Source: Pseudomonadota bacterium (lineage in GTDB: Bacteria; Bdellovibrionota_B; Oligoflexia; Silvanigrellales; Silvanigrellaceae). From it: a DNA stretch of 10,651 nucleotides. The notes beneath the pieces were generated by a model. That model saw only the letters and a program-made list of their open reading frames with translations. It ran no database searches and was not told where the DNA came from. The stretch is taken from positions 1 to 10,651 of the forward strand of contig JAIXXU010000187.1 of NCBI GenBank assembly GCA_027490595.1. The letters are read 5' to 3'. This document shows positions 1 through 6,330 of the stretch, piece by piece. The position numbers and the translations under genes are program-made. Positions within the stretch are counted from its first letter, which is position 1. Every line of letters starts with the position of its first letter.

Positions 1-9
1 AATCATTTT

Positions 10-1137
10 TTACCCAAATATTTTATCAAAAAAACCCGCGCTGTTTTTAGTATGTTCACCCATTTTCACGGCAAAAGCTCTGAGGTGATCTTCGGCTTCT
101 TTGGGTATTTTAGTGGGAATTTCGACGCTAACTTCAATAATGAGGTCTCCTTTCCCTCTCCCATATTTTTCTAATTTTGGTATTCCAGCGCCATGAATGG
201 AGATTCTTTGGCCGGGTTGGATACCCGCAGGAATTTCAACTTTACGAGGTTCACTTTCATAACTATCTACAAGAATTTCTGTTCCTAAAATGGCTTGAGC
301 AATTCCAATTTTTACTGGATGAACCAAATCAAATTCTTCCCGTTTAAAGTTGGAATCAGGCTTTACATCAATAAAAACATACAAATCACCAGATGGCCCA
401 CCAAAAGAGCCACCTTCACCTTCGCCGCTTACTCGCAACCTCATTCCAGAATCAATACCGGCAGGAATTTTCACGTTTATGTTACTGGTTTTAGTTTGAG
501 ATCCAGAACCTCTGCAGTCTGAACAAGGTGTGGTAATTTTCTTGCCAGAACCAGTACAATCAGGGCATGTAGAAGCATAAGTAAAAAAACCTTGCTGAAT
601 GGCAACTTGACCTTGGCCTCGACACGTAGGGCAGGTAATTGGTTTAGTTCCCTTTGCAGCTCCTGTTCCTTCACAACTGGTACAATTGACTCGCCTAGGG
701 ATCTGAATTTTTCTTTCTGTTCCTTGAACCGACTCTTTAAAAGTAATTTGAAGGTCATATCTTAAATCACTTCCTTTGCGAGCTCTTTGGCTGCCAGACC
801 CACCGCCTCGTCTACGACCTCCACCCATTCCAAAAAGGTCTTCGAAGATAGAACCAAAATTCTCAAAAATATCGTCGACGTTAGAAAATCCACTCCCAAA
901 TCCTGCACAGCCAACTCCTGCATGTCCAAATTGATCATAGCGCTGACGTTTTTCTGAGCTACTCAATACTTCATAAGCTTCAGCAGCTTCTTTAAATTTG
1001 TCTTCAGCTTGTTTGTCGTTTGGATTCTTATCTGGATGATACTGAACCGCTAACTTGCGGTACGCCTTTTTTATTTCGTCCTGGGATGCATTTTTAGCCA
1101 CTTGAAGAATTTCATAATAATCACGTTTAGCAGACAT
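10..1137 (-). CDS. dnaJ: Chaperone protein DnaJ (Hsp40)
   Basis: DnaJ is the cytoplasmic co-chaperone that delivers unfolded clients to DnaK and stimulates its ATPase. The 375 residues match the family's usual length (E. coli 376) and domain order. The J domain (about 5-70) carries the HPD triad at 34-36. A Gly/Phe-rich linker (about 74-120) follows. The zinc-binding domain has four CxxCxGxG repeats with Cys pairs at 152/155, 169/172, 191/194 and 205/208. The C-terminal beta-sandwich client-binding and dimerisation domains follow. I chose the ATG at 1137, which gives [11 protein letters not shown]. An in-frame GTG lies two codons upstream at 1143, and neither start has a strong Shine-Dalgarno. 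The gene lies 128 bases after lpxC on the same strand; neither dnaK nor grpE is in view. Identity is very secure; only the exact start is open. Confidence 0.98.
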   Translation of the reverse strand: MSAKRDYYEILQVAKNASQDEIKKAYRKLAVQYHPDKNPNDKQAEDKFKEAAEAYEVLSSSEKRQRYDQFGHAGVGCAGFGSGFSNVDDIFENFGSIFEDLFGMGGGRRRGGGSGSQRARKGSDLRYDLQITFKESVQGTERKIQIPRRVNCTSCEGTGAAKGTKPITCPTCRGQGQVAIQQGFFTYASTCPDCTGSGKKITTPCSDCRGSGSQTKTSNINVKIPAGIDSGMRLRVSGEGEGGSFGGPSGDLYVFIDVKPDSNFKREEFDLVHPVKIGIAQAILGTEILVDSYESEPRKVEIPAGIQPGQRISIHGAGIPKLEKYGRGKGDLIIEVSVEIPTKIPKEAEDHLRAFAVKMGEHTKNSAGFFDKIFG

Positions 1138-1222
1138 AAGCACACTTTCACAAAAACGGAGGATCAGATACCACCCGTGTACAAATCAATTTTAATCTTC
1201 GCCAAGAATAGCACAAGCATAA

Positions 1223-1252
1223 ATAACTTAGCCGCAAAAGTACGTATGTCAA
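1223..1252 (-). promoter_or_regulatory. Possible dnaJ promoter
   Basis: A perfect -35 hexamer TTGACA (minus strand, 1252-1247) lies between lpxC and dnaJ, but at 18 bases its -10 candidate is poor (AGTTAT, 1228-1223). An alternative in the same gap pairs TTGTGC (1216-1211) with a better -10, TAAAAT (1194-1189), at 16 bases. Either would give dnaJ its own transcript. No heat-shock-type element was recognised. The hexamers are seen; activity is inferred. Confidence 0.25.
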
Positions 1253-1265
1253 TGGAAAAAAATAG

Positions 1266-2234
1266 TTAACCTGTTGCTAGGTCTGTAAGAGGGTGCTTGA
1301 TATCTAGAAGTGATTTAGGAGCAGAGAATATTGATTGCACAGACTTCCATGAAAGCTGGCTTTCGCTGGGTATAATAATTTTACGGGAATCTTCCTGAAC
1401 AAGAATAGCTTGGGCAAGCTTGTTGTGAAGATCATGGCCTGCTTTAAATGCAATAACATGGCCTAGAATCGGTGCTCCCAAAAGATACAAATCACCAATG
1501 CAATCTAGAACCTTGTGGCGAACAAATTCATGGGAATGACGAAGACCAGACTTATTAAGAAGTTCATCGCCTGATACAACAATAGCATTTTCCATGGAAC
1601 CACCCTTGGCGAGACCACGAGAACGCATGAATTCAATTTCTTCTTTTAAACAAAATGTTCTGGCATAAGAAAACTCTTCACAAAAAGATTGTGGAGTGTA
1701 ATTAAGAGAAACAAATTGTTTTCCAATTTTTTGAGTCTGTAAAAAGTCAATGCCATAGGAAATAATAGGCGTTCTTGAAGGCTCAATACGAATGAAGCGG
1801 GAAGGATTTTTCTCATCCACTACTTCAATTGGTTTTTTAATCACAATGAGTTTCTTGTAATCTTTAAGTTCTACAATTCCTGCTTCACTTAGAATCATAA
1901 GAAATGGTGCAGCTGAACCATCCAAAATAGGCAATTCGGAATTATTTAAAGAGATAAAGATATTGTCAATTCCAAATCCAAACAAAGCCGAAAGCAGATG
2001 CTCAACTGTGGAAACATAGGCCTCGGGAGTTCCAAGCCTTGTTGCTAGTGAGGTGTCAAATACACTTTCTGAGGAAGCCTTGATGTAAGGCTGATGGGGT
2101 AGGTCAACTCTCTGGAAAACAACTCCTGTGTTTGCTGGCGCAGGTCTCATTTCCACGTGAACTTTGTCACCGGAATGAAGAGCTACCCCAGAAAAAGATA
2201 CTGTTTTTGCAATGGTTTTTTGAAATTTGCTCAT
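1266..2234 (-). CDS. lpxC: UDP-3-O-acyl-N-acetylglucosamine deacetylase LpxC
   Basis: LpxC is the zinc-dependent cytoplasmic enzyme that catalyses the committed step of lipid A synthesis, deacetylating UDP-3-O-acyl-GlcNAc. The zinc ligands are visible as His79 (in STVEHL), His240 and Asp244 (in VRHKVLDCIGD). Catalytic Glu78 and His267 (in FKAGH) are present, as is the conserved ARTF motif near 191-194 that lines the acyl passage. The protein is 322 residues, slightly longer than E. coli LpxC (305), mostly because of a C-terminal tail after about residue 281. I chose ATG 2234 because MSKFQKTIAKTVSFSGVALHSG aligns with known N-termini. An in-frame TTG at 2294 would add 20 unconserved residues. 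The start has no clear Shine-Dalgarno and sits against a small A/T hairpin. It lies upstream of dnaJ and divergent from ssb. Confidence 0.98.
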   Translation of the reverse strand: MSKFQKTIAKTVSFSGVALHSGDKVHVEMRPAPANTGVVFQRVDLPHQPYIKASSESVFDTSLATRLGTPEAYVSTVEHLLSALFGFGIDNIFISLNNSELPILDGSAAPFLMILSEAGIVELKDYKKLIVIKKPIEVVDEKNPSRFIRIEPSRTPIISYGIDFLQTQKIGKQFVSLNYTPQSFCEEFSYARTFCLKEEIEFMRSRGLAKGGSMENAIVVSGDELLNKSGLRHSHEFVRHKVLDCIGDLYLLGAPILGHVIAFKAGHDLHNKLAQAILVQEDSRKIIIPSESQLSWKSVQSIFSAPKSLLDIKHPLTDLATG

Positions 2235-2250
2235 AAAAACTTCGTTTTTA
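2234..2250. repeat. Short A/T hairpin abutting the lpxC start codon
   Basis: TAAAAAC-TTC-GTTTTTA is a perfect 7-bp inverted repeat with a 3-base loop. It ends on the first base of the lpxC ATG. In the lpxC transcript it would occupy the place where a ribosome binding site is expected. The pairing is seen; a regulatory role is only an inference, and the stem is weak (one G-C pair). Confidence 0.35.
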
Positions 2251-2293
2251 AGTTTTTTAAATAGACGCCCGAAAGCACCCAACTGGCGATACA

Positions 2294-2320
2294 ATTATCA
2301 TGAATGCAAACAACTCTCAA
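2294..2320 (-). promoter_or_regulatory. Possible lpxC promoter
   Basis: On the minus strand TTGAGA (2320-2315, five of six to the -35 consensus) is followed after 15 bases by GATAAT (2299-2294, five of six to the -10 consensus). It lies about 60 bases before the lpxC ATG. The spacer is shorter than the ideal 17, so this is a tentative call. Confidence 0.35.
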
Positions 2321-2438
2321 GCATAAATTTATTTCTCTCGGAAGTCACGTCGAACAACTTAGCGTTTAAATCACATCTGATTAAAAGTGACAGAAAAGTG
2401 CTCAATCGAATCAAAAACACTTAACACTAAAATCTTCA

Positions 2439-2466
2439 TTGACCATTTGACTTCAAAAGCGTTAAT
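2439..2466 (+). promoter_or_regulatory. Possible ssb promoter
   Basis: TTGACC (2439-2444, five of six) is followed after 16 bases by GTTAAT (2461-2466, four of six), about 58 bases before the ssb ATG. A second hexamer, TTGACT, begins at 2447 but has no good -10. I found no clear LexA box in this 290-base divergent region. Motifs are seen; activity is inferred. Confidence 0.35.
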
Positions 2467-2511
2467 TCAGTACAGGGATCAATTACCTTGCTGAACCCAA
2501 ATTCACATCAT

Positions 2512-2517
2512 GAGGAG
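2512..2517 (+). promoter_or_regulatory. ssb ribosome binding site
   Basis: GAGGAG ends 7 bases before the ATG at 2525. This decides the ssb start: the upstream in-frame ATG at 2510 lies two bases before the Shine-Dalgarno sequence and would run through it. Confidence 0.85.
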
Positions 2518-2524
2518 ATCAAAC

Positions 2525-2983
2525 ATGTCAGGAGTCAATAAAGTCATTCTTATCGGTAGATTAGGGGCCGATCCAGAACTTCGTAATACACAAGCAGGCG
2601 CTGTTGTAAGTACTATGAGTCTTGCTACAAGCGAATCCTGGGAAAAAAATGGAAAAAAAGAAGAAAAAACAGAGTGGCACAGAGTTGTTCTTTGGGGAAA
2701 AATGGCTGAACTAGCTTCCAAATATCTTAAAAAAGGAAGAATGGTTTATATTGAAGGTAAACTTCAAACTAGAAGCTGGACCGATCCTCAAGGACAAAAA
2801 CGCTTCAATACTGAAGTTGTGGGGACATCAATGCAATTTGTAGATGGTGGTGGTCAAGGAGGAGGAGCCTCTGCCCCTGCGCCAGAAGATGGGAGTTCTT
2901 TTTACGCATCTCAGGGTTATGAAGCAAACCATAGAGGTTCGGATCAATTTGCTCCAAATTTTGATGATGATATTCCTTTTTGA
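2525..2983 (+). CDS. ssb: Single-stranded DNA-binding protein SSB
   Basis: SSB coats single-stranded DNA during replication, recombination and repair and recruits partner enzymes through its C-terminal tip. The 152-residue product begins [20 protein letters not shown], a typical OB-fold start. The OB fold spans about 3-107 and includes the conserved [11 protein letters not shown] segment (49-59) and Trp85. A Gly/Ala/Pro-rich flexible linker (about 108-146) leads to the acidic tip DDDIPF (147-152), which binds exonuclease I, RecO, PriA and other partners in studied bacteria. ATG 2525 is chosen over ATG 2510 because GAGGAG lies just before it and homologues start here. It is the only plus-strand gene in the window, divergent from lpxC and convergent with the HAD-like gene. 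It is not next to uvrA or rpsF/rpsR, as it is in some other bacteria. Confidence 0.98.
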   Translation: MSGVNKVILIGRLGADPELRNTQAGAVVSTMSLATSESWEKNGKKEEKTEWHRVVLWGKMAELASKYLKKGRMVYIEGKLQTRSWTDPQGQKRFNTEVVGTSMQFVDGGGQGGGASAPAPEDGSSFYASQGYEANHRGSDQFAPNFDDDIPF

Positions 2984-2997
2984 CTTTTATGATTCTA

Positions 2998-3013
2998 TTC
3001 TTACTTGTAAGAA
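2998..3013. terminator. Small hairpin between convergent ssb and HAD-like gene
   Basis: TTCTTA-CTTG-TAAGAA is a perfect 6-bp stem with a CTTG tetraloop in the 30-base gap between two convergent stop codons. The position suits a shared bidirectional terminator. No run of T follows on either strand and the stem is A/T-rich, so intrinsic termination would be weak. Confidence 0.35.
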
Positions 3014-3676
3014 CTATTGTCTGATAATTGAATGTCTACTGTTTTTACCGTCTGTACCCAAAATATTTTCTTCATAATAATCATAAAAAGAACTGACTTT
3101 GTTTTCTTTCTTCAATACAAAAGGTGCATTAAAATCTGCCTGTAAACTATTCGTATAACATTCCATTGCACGAACCTTGCCAAGACATGAAATAGGATCA
3201 GATAAAATATTACCCGTATAATACCCTTTAATTTTTTCAAGACTTGCGCAAATAACATCATCAACACCAAGTTTATTAATGATGCCTGCTATTTGAGAAC
3301 GAAAGGAACTTGATAGAAAAACAATTTCTGCTCCATTTCTCTTATGCATGTCAATTTCAAAAATTGTTTTTGCATTGAACATTCCATTGCCTGCTTGTTG
3401 ATATAAATTATCAAACCAAGATTCAGCTATTTCAGAGAGAAGATTTTCTTGCATGCCTGTGAAATTTTTGAAATACATTTTATTTAAATGTGCTAATTTC
3501 GCACCGCTTCTAACTTTTTCCTTAATTTTTTTTAAATATCTTTTATAACATTTGTCAGCGTATTCATATTCTGGAATTGTTTCAATTAAAAAATATTCTA
3601 GGAAATTATTTTTGTGATCAATATTGAAAACATTTTTTTCTAGATCAAAAAAAACAGTATAAATATGTTGTTTCAT
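3014..3676 (-). CDS. Divergent HAD-superfamily (subfamily IB-like) protein with altered catalytic motifs
   Basis: This 220-residue protein resembles the phosphoserine-phosphatase-like (IB) branch of the HAD hydrolases, most clearly in its second half. Motif II fits well: HKRNGAEIVFLSSSF (111-125), with Ser122/Ser124. The following LGVDDVICA (136-144), GYYTG (151-155) and Lys167 (in CLGKV, motif III) also match. Motif I is FFDLEKNV (9-16): nucleophile-position Asp11 is kept, but the usual second Asp is Glu13 and the usual Thr is Asn15. At motif IV, where DSxxD is expected, the best alignment is SSFYD (195-199), so the first Asp is Ser195. Catalysis may be lost or altered. There is no signal peptide or membrane segment. 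ATG 3676 is chosen; an in-frame GTG lies two codons upstream. It appears monocistronic, with its own promoter. Family assignment is by motif reading, and the substrate is unknown. Confidence 0.75.
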   Translation of the reverse strand: MKQHIYTVFFDLEKNVFNIDHKNNFLEYFLIETIPEYEYADKCYKRYLKKIKEKVRSGAKLAHLNKMYFKNFTGMQENLLSEIAESWFDNLYQQAGNGMFNAKTIFEIDMHKRNGAEIVFLSSSFRSQIAGIINKLGVDDVICASLEKIKGYYTGNILSDPISCLGKVRAMECYTNSLQADFNAPFVLKKENKVSSFYDYYEENILGTDGKNSRHSIIRQ

Positions 3677-3682
3677 AGTCAC

Positions 3683-3714
3683 TTTTCACTAATAAAATTA
3701 ATTAATAGTGAAAA
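3683..3714. repeat. Palindrome at the predicted transcript start of the HAD-like gene
   Basis: TTTTCACTA and TAGTGAAAA form a perfect 9-bp inverted repeat around a 14-base A/T core. It begins 6 bases upstream of the HAD-like ATG and ends about 5 bases downstream of the -10 box. It could be a repressor operator overlapping +1, or a 5' mRNA hairpin near the start codon, which lacks a visible Shine-Dalgarno. A further CACTTTT copy overlaps its left arm (3680-3686). Confidence 0.6.
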
Positions 3715-3718
3715 CTAC

Positions 3719-3747
3719 ATTATAAAAATAAAAAACAAAAGTGTCAC
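3719..3747 (-). promoter_or_regulatory. Sigma70-type promoter of the HAD-like gene
   Basis: On the minus strand GTGACA (3747-3742, five of six to TTGACA) is followed after exactly 17 bases by a perfect TATAAT (3724-3719). The spacer is mostly T. Transcription should start near 3712, about 36 bases before the ATG. It is the best promoter match I found in the window. Confidence 0.7.
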
Positions 3748-3819
3748 GCTATTGTCTTGTTAATGTTAAGAATAATTTAAAAACGATTTTGTTTTATTGC
3801 AGAAAAATTGAAAATAAAA

Positions 3820-4476
3820 TTAAAGAATTGTGCATTTTCCAGAATTTTTCCAATCATCTAAAAATTGGGCTAGACCTTTGTCTGTAAGACTGTGATGAAA
3901 AAGCTTTAAAAGTATTTTATATGGAATAGTGGCAACGTCTGAACCAGCCAATGCTGAATCAGAAAAATGCTTCACGGTTCTTATACTTGCTGCTAGAATT
4001 TTTGTGTCAAAACCATGGTTATCGTAAAGTGTACGAATATCATGAAGAAGCTGCACACCGTCCTCTCCGTGATCTTCCAATCGACCGATAAAAGGAGAAA
4101 CATAGGTAGCACCAGCTTTCGCTGCTAAAAGTGCCTGACTTACACTAAAACAAAGAGTGACATTCGTTTTAATACCTTTAGCTGTCAGAATTCGGCAAGC
4201 TTTCAAACCTTCAGGAATTAAGGGTAGTTTGATAACAACATTTGACGCCATTTTTGCTAAAATTTCGGCTTCCTTAATCATACCAACGGCATCAGTAGAT
4301 ATAACCTCTAATGAGATAGGACCTGAAACAATTTCAATTATCTCCTCAACAAGATTTTTGAAATCAACTCCACTTTGAGAAACAAGCGTTGGATTTGTCG
4401 TCACTCCATCGCACATGCCTAAATCCGTTGCTGATTTAATTTCAACAATATTCGCAGAATCAATAAATATTTTCAT
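3820..4476 (-). CDS. Small transaldolase / fructose-6-phosphate aldolase-like protein (TalC/FSA type)
   Basis: This is a class I aldolase of the short transaldolase family, which transfers dihydroxyacetone units in the non-oxidative pentose phosphate pathway or, in FSA members, splits fructose 6-phosphate. The 218 residues fit the family's usual 210-220 and a single TIM barrel. Visible signatures are MKIFIDSANI with Asp6, GVTTNPTLV (24-32), the Schiff-base Lys83 in VVIKLP, NVTLCFS (105-111) and SPFIGRLED (127-135). The start is supported by GAGG 8 bases upstream. It is the last gene of the gyrB-gyrA-lipoprotein run, 14 bases after the lipoprotein stop. No strong terminator follows. Transaldolase and FSA activities cannot be told apart here with certainty, so I give no gene symbol. 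Confidence 0.93.
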   Translation of the reverse strand: MKIFIDSANIVEIKSATDLGMCDGVTTNPTLVSQSGVDFKNLVEEIIEIVSGPISLEVISTDAVGMIKEAEILAKMASNVVIKLPLIPEGLKACRILTAKGIKTNVTLCFSVSQALLAAKAGATYVSPFIGRLEDHGEDGVQLLHDIRTLYDNHGFDTKILAASIRTVKHFSDSALAGSDVATIPYKILLKLFHHSLTDKGLAQFLDDWKNSGKCTIL

Positions 4477-4484
4477 AAAAAAAG

Positions 4485-4488
4485 CCTC
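4485..4488 (-). promoter_or_regulatory. Transaldolase ribosome binding site
   Basis: GAGG on the minus strand sits 8 bases before the transaldolase ATG at 4476 and 2 bases after the preceding lipoprotein stop codon. It supports independent re-initiation within a shared transcript. Confidence 0.6.
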
Positions 4489-4490
4489 TA

Positions 4491-6329
4491 TTAAAAACTA
4501 TTAAATACAGGTGCCTTCAATGAGGTATTGTAGCGAGTAATGGCACCTGTTAAAAAATTTGCACAAAAAACAATTGGTTTATTAGTTGTAGGAGACACAT
4601 CTGTGCAAGTTTGAGCACCATTTCCATAAGGAAAAGAGAAAGTAGAAGACTGAGTTGGATCAACAACTGCATTGAAAAACATGGGTTGCGTACCTTGAAG
4701 GATGGATACAGAAGAGCTCGAAAGCCAAGAGGTATCCATGCCAAAATTTGTAAAACCACTAATAGTACTGCGCGACCAATAAGGTAGACAGCTGCCTGAG
4801 CCAAAATCTAAGACTCCAAATTTTGCGATACCACTCGTACCCGCAAAAAAAGTAGAATTGTTTGAAGTCCGTGAGTACATATAAGGGACTGCGGGCAATA
4901 AGCCACCAGTGTTTGTGGGACTATTCAACCAAATACTTTTTAAAGAAGAGTAATAAGAATTAAATGGATCAAGAGTTTGATTAGAAGCAATAACCTTGAA
5001 GTCGGATTCTCCGAGTATATTTGGAGACCCCCGTTCATTTTTAATTATGGAAATTGACTTTTTAATGATGTCTAATCCTGTTAGCTGAAAGATTTCATTG
5101 CCGTAGCCTGTATCATTGGAACCATTTGCTCCAGACTTAGCCATAAGCAACGCGTTTTGACCAACACTAGCCAAATCGTATTGGTTTGCTGAAGTAGTAT
5201 CATTGCCAGACTTATTGCAGGCCTGACCGTTATTTCCCAAATTAGCACTGCCAGCCCAATAGGAAGACCAAAAATTATTTTGAAAACCAAAAGAAGAGGA
5301 ATCTCCTGAAGACTGGACAGGGTATGTTAAAGTGAGCCCATTCGTTGTTGCACCATAGGGTATTCCATTATAATTCCAAGCCAAAGGAACAAAATAAATG
5401 GAATTGTTTATCGGTTCGCCCGCGGTAATGGACGAAAAATCAACAACAAACATAGAATTAGAACGAATGTCAGGCTGTGTACAAACAGAAGCTGAACCTC
5501 CTGGACATGAAATCATGTTGCCCTTGGATTGGCCGCTAAAATAAGAAAAGGCATCCGGAAGAGGTGGATAAGTGACATCACTGGCAAAAGTGCTTGTCGA
5601 TCCTGTAGGAAAGGCAATAAAAAGATTATGAGATTGATCAAATGTAGGGGCTGAAGATCCAAAAAAGTAGTTGTAAGGAATACTAGAGTCAGATTTGGTA
5701 GCAAGAGAATTAGGATCACCCAAGTTATAGGAAAGAATAAACATTATACTTGAAGAAGAAAAATCTTTGGCAATTTTAGCAACAAATACTCTGCTTGGAA
5801 TATTTCCATAAGAACCATCAGTATTGGGAAAAGTATTTATTGTACCATAGAGATAATAAAAATTATCCGCTTCAGCTGGGGTAAAAAAGCCTATTCTATT
5901 TACCGCCTGCTGTCCTCCAGAATTTGGTAAACGCAAAGTTAACTTAGGCTGTGAAACCGGACTGTTTGGAAATTCATAGTTATAAAATAATATTTGCGTA
6001 GGATTAGTACTGGCATCGAACGAAAGAGCTACTAACTTTTGATCATGAGATGCCGCAAGATCTAATCCGTGAAAAGGAACAGATAACGAATTGGACAATG
6101 TTAAATTTCCAGAAGAAGAAACATTGTACAGTTGTATGCTTCCATCAGAAAAATCCTGATTTGCAGAGCTATTTAAAAGTAAAAGCTTTGAAGAACTCAA
6201 GGAAATAAAAGCTGTAGGGTAGGATTTGTTACTTGAAATAGAGGGTAGATTTTGCATTTTTTGACAAGATGCAGCAAGCATAAAACAAATAACAGAAATA
6301 AAAACTAAAAAATATTTTCTTAGATACAT
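4491..6329 (-). CDS. Serine/asparagine-rich lipoprotein, possible beta-propeller, function unknown
   Basis: I do not recognise a named family. The 612-residue product starts with a lipoprotein signal peptide: basic MYLRKY, a hydrophobic core, then LAASC, with lipid-attachment Cys22 followed by Gln. By the E. coli Lol rule this would favour the outer membrane. The mature part is rich in Ser, Asn, Gly, Thr and aromatics, with few charges. Segments such as GSIQLYN (63-69), KLVALSFDAS (98-107) and a late VFCANFLTGAITRYN (587-601) resemble beta-propeller strands. Six mature Cys (275, 283, 371, 514, 575, 589) could form disulfides. I chose ATG 6329, one base after the gyrA stop (TAAGATG). An upstream ATG at 6386 would place 19 residues inside gyrA ahead of the signal peptide. 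It sits between gyrA and the transaldolase; surface exposure is inferred. Confidence 0.85.
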   Translation of the reverse strand: MYLRKYFLVFISVICFMLAASCQKMQNLPSISSNKSYPTAFISLSSSKLLLLNSSANQDFSDGSIQLYNVSSSGNLTLSNSLSVPFHGLDLAASHDQKLVALSFDASTNPTQILFYNYEFPNSPVSQPKLTLRLPNSGGQQAVNRIGFFTPAEADNFYYLYGTINTFPNTDGSYGNIPSRVFVAKIAKDFSSSSIMFILSYNLGDPNSLATKSDSSIPYNYFFGSSAPTFDQSHNLFIAFPTGSTSTFASDVTYPPLPDAFSYFSGQSKGNMISCPGGSASVCTQPDIRSNSMFVVDFSSITAGEPINNSIYFVPLAWNYNGIPYGATTNGLTLTYPVQSSGDSSSFGFQNNFWSSYWAGSANLGNNGQACNKSGNDTTSANQYDLASVGQNALLMAKSGANGSNDTGYGNEIFQLTGLDIIKKSISIIKNERGSPNILGESDFKVIASNQTLDPFNSYYSSLKSIWLNSPTNTGGLLPAVPYMYSRTSNNSTFFAGTSGIAKFGVLDFGSGSCLPYWSRSTISGFTNFGMDTSWLSSSSVSILQGTQPMFFNAVVDPTQSSTFSFPYGNGAQTCTDVSPTTNKPIVFCANFLTGAITRYNTSLKAPVFNSF

Positions 6330-6330
6330 C

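Noticed and set aside
1-9. ATG just after the dnaJ stop (minus strand) as the start of another gene
   Set aside because: Only two codons are in the window, so nothing supports it.
2235-2294. Extended lpxC N-terminus from TTG 2294
   Set aside because: The added 20 residues are not part of the LpxC family, and the ATG at 2234 matches known N-termini.
2227-2424. Plus-strand 65-residue open frame in the lpxC/ssb intergenic region
   Set aside because: It starts within lpxC antisense, lacks a ribosome binding site, and overlaps the likely divergent promoters.
3779-3796. Possible intrinsic terminator after the transaldolase (AAAAC/GTTTT)
   Set aside because: The 5-bp A/T-rich stem with a 6-base loop and no GC core is too weak to call.
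4491-6329. Lipoprotein as a defence or toxin component
   Set aside because: No catalytic, toxin or immunity motif is visible and no partner gene is adjacent; only lipoprotein export and a propeller-like pattern can be supported.
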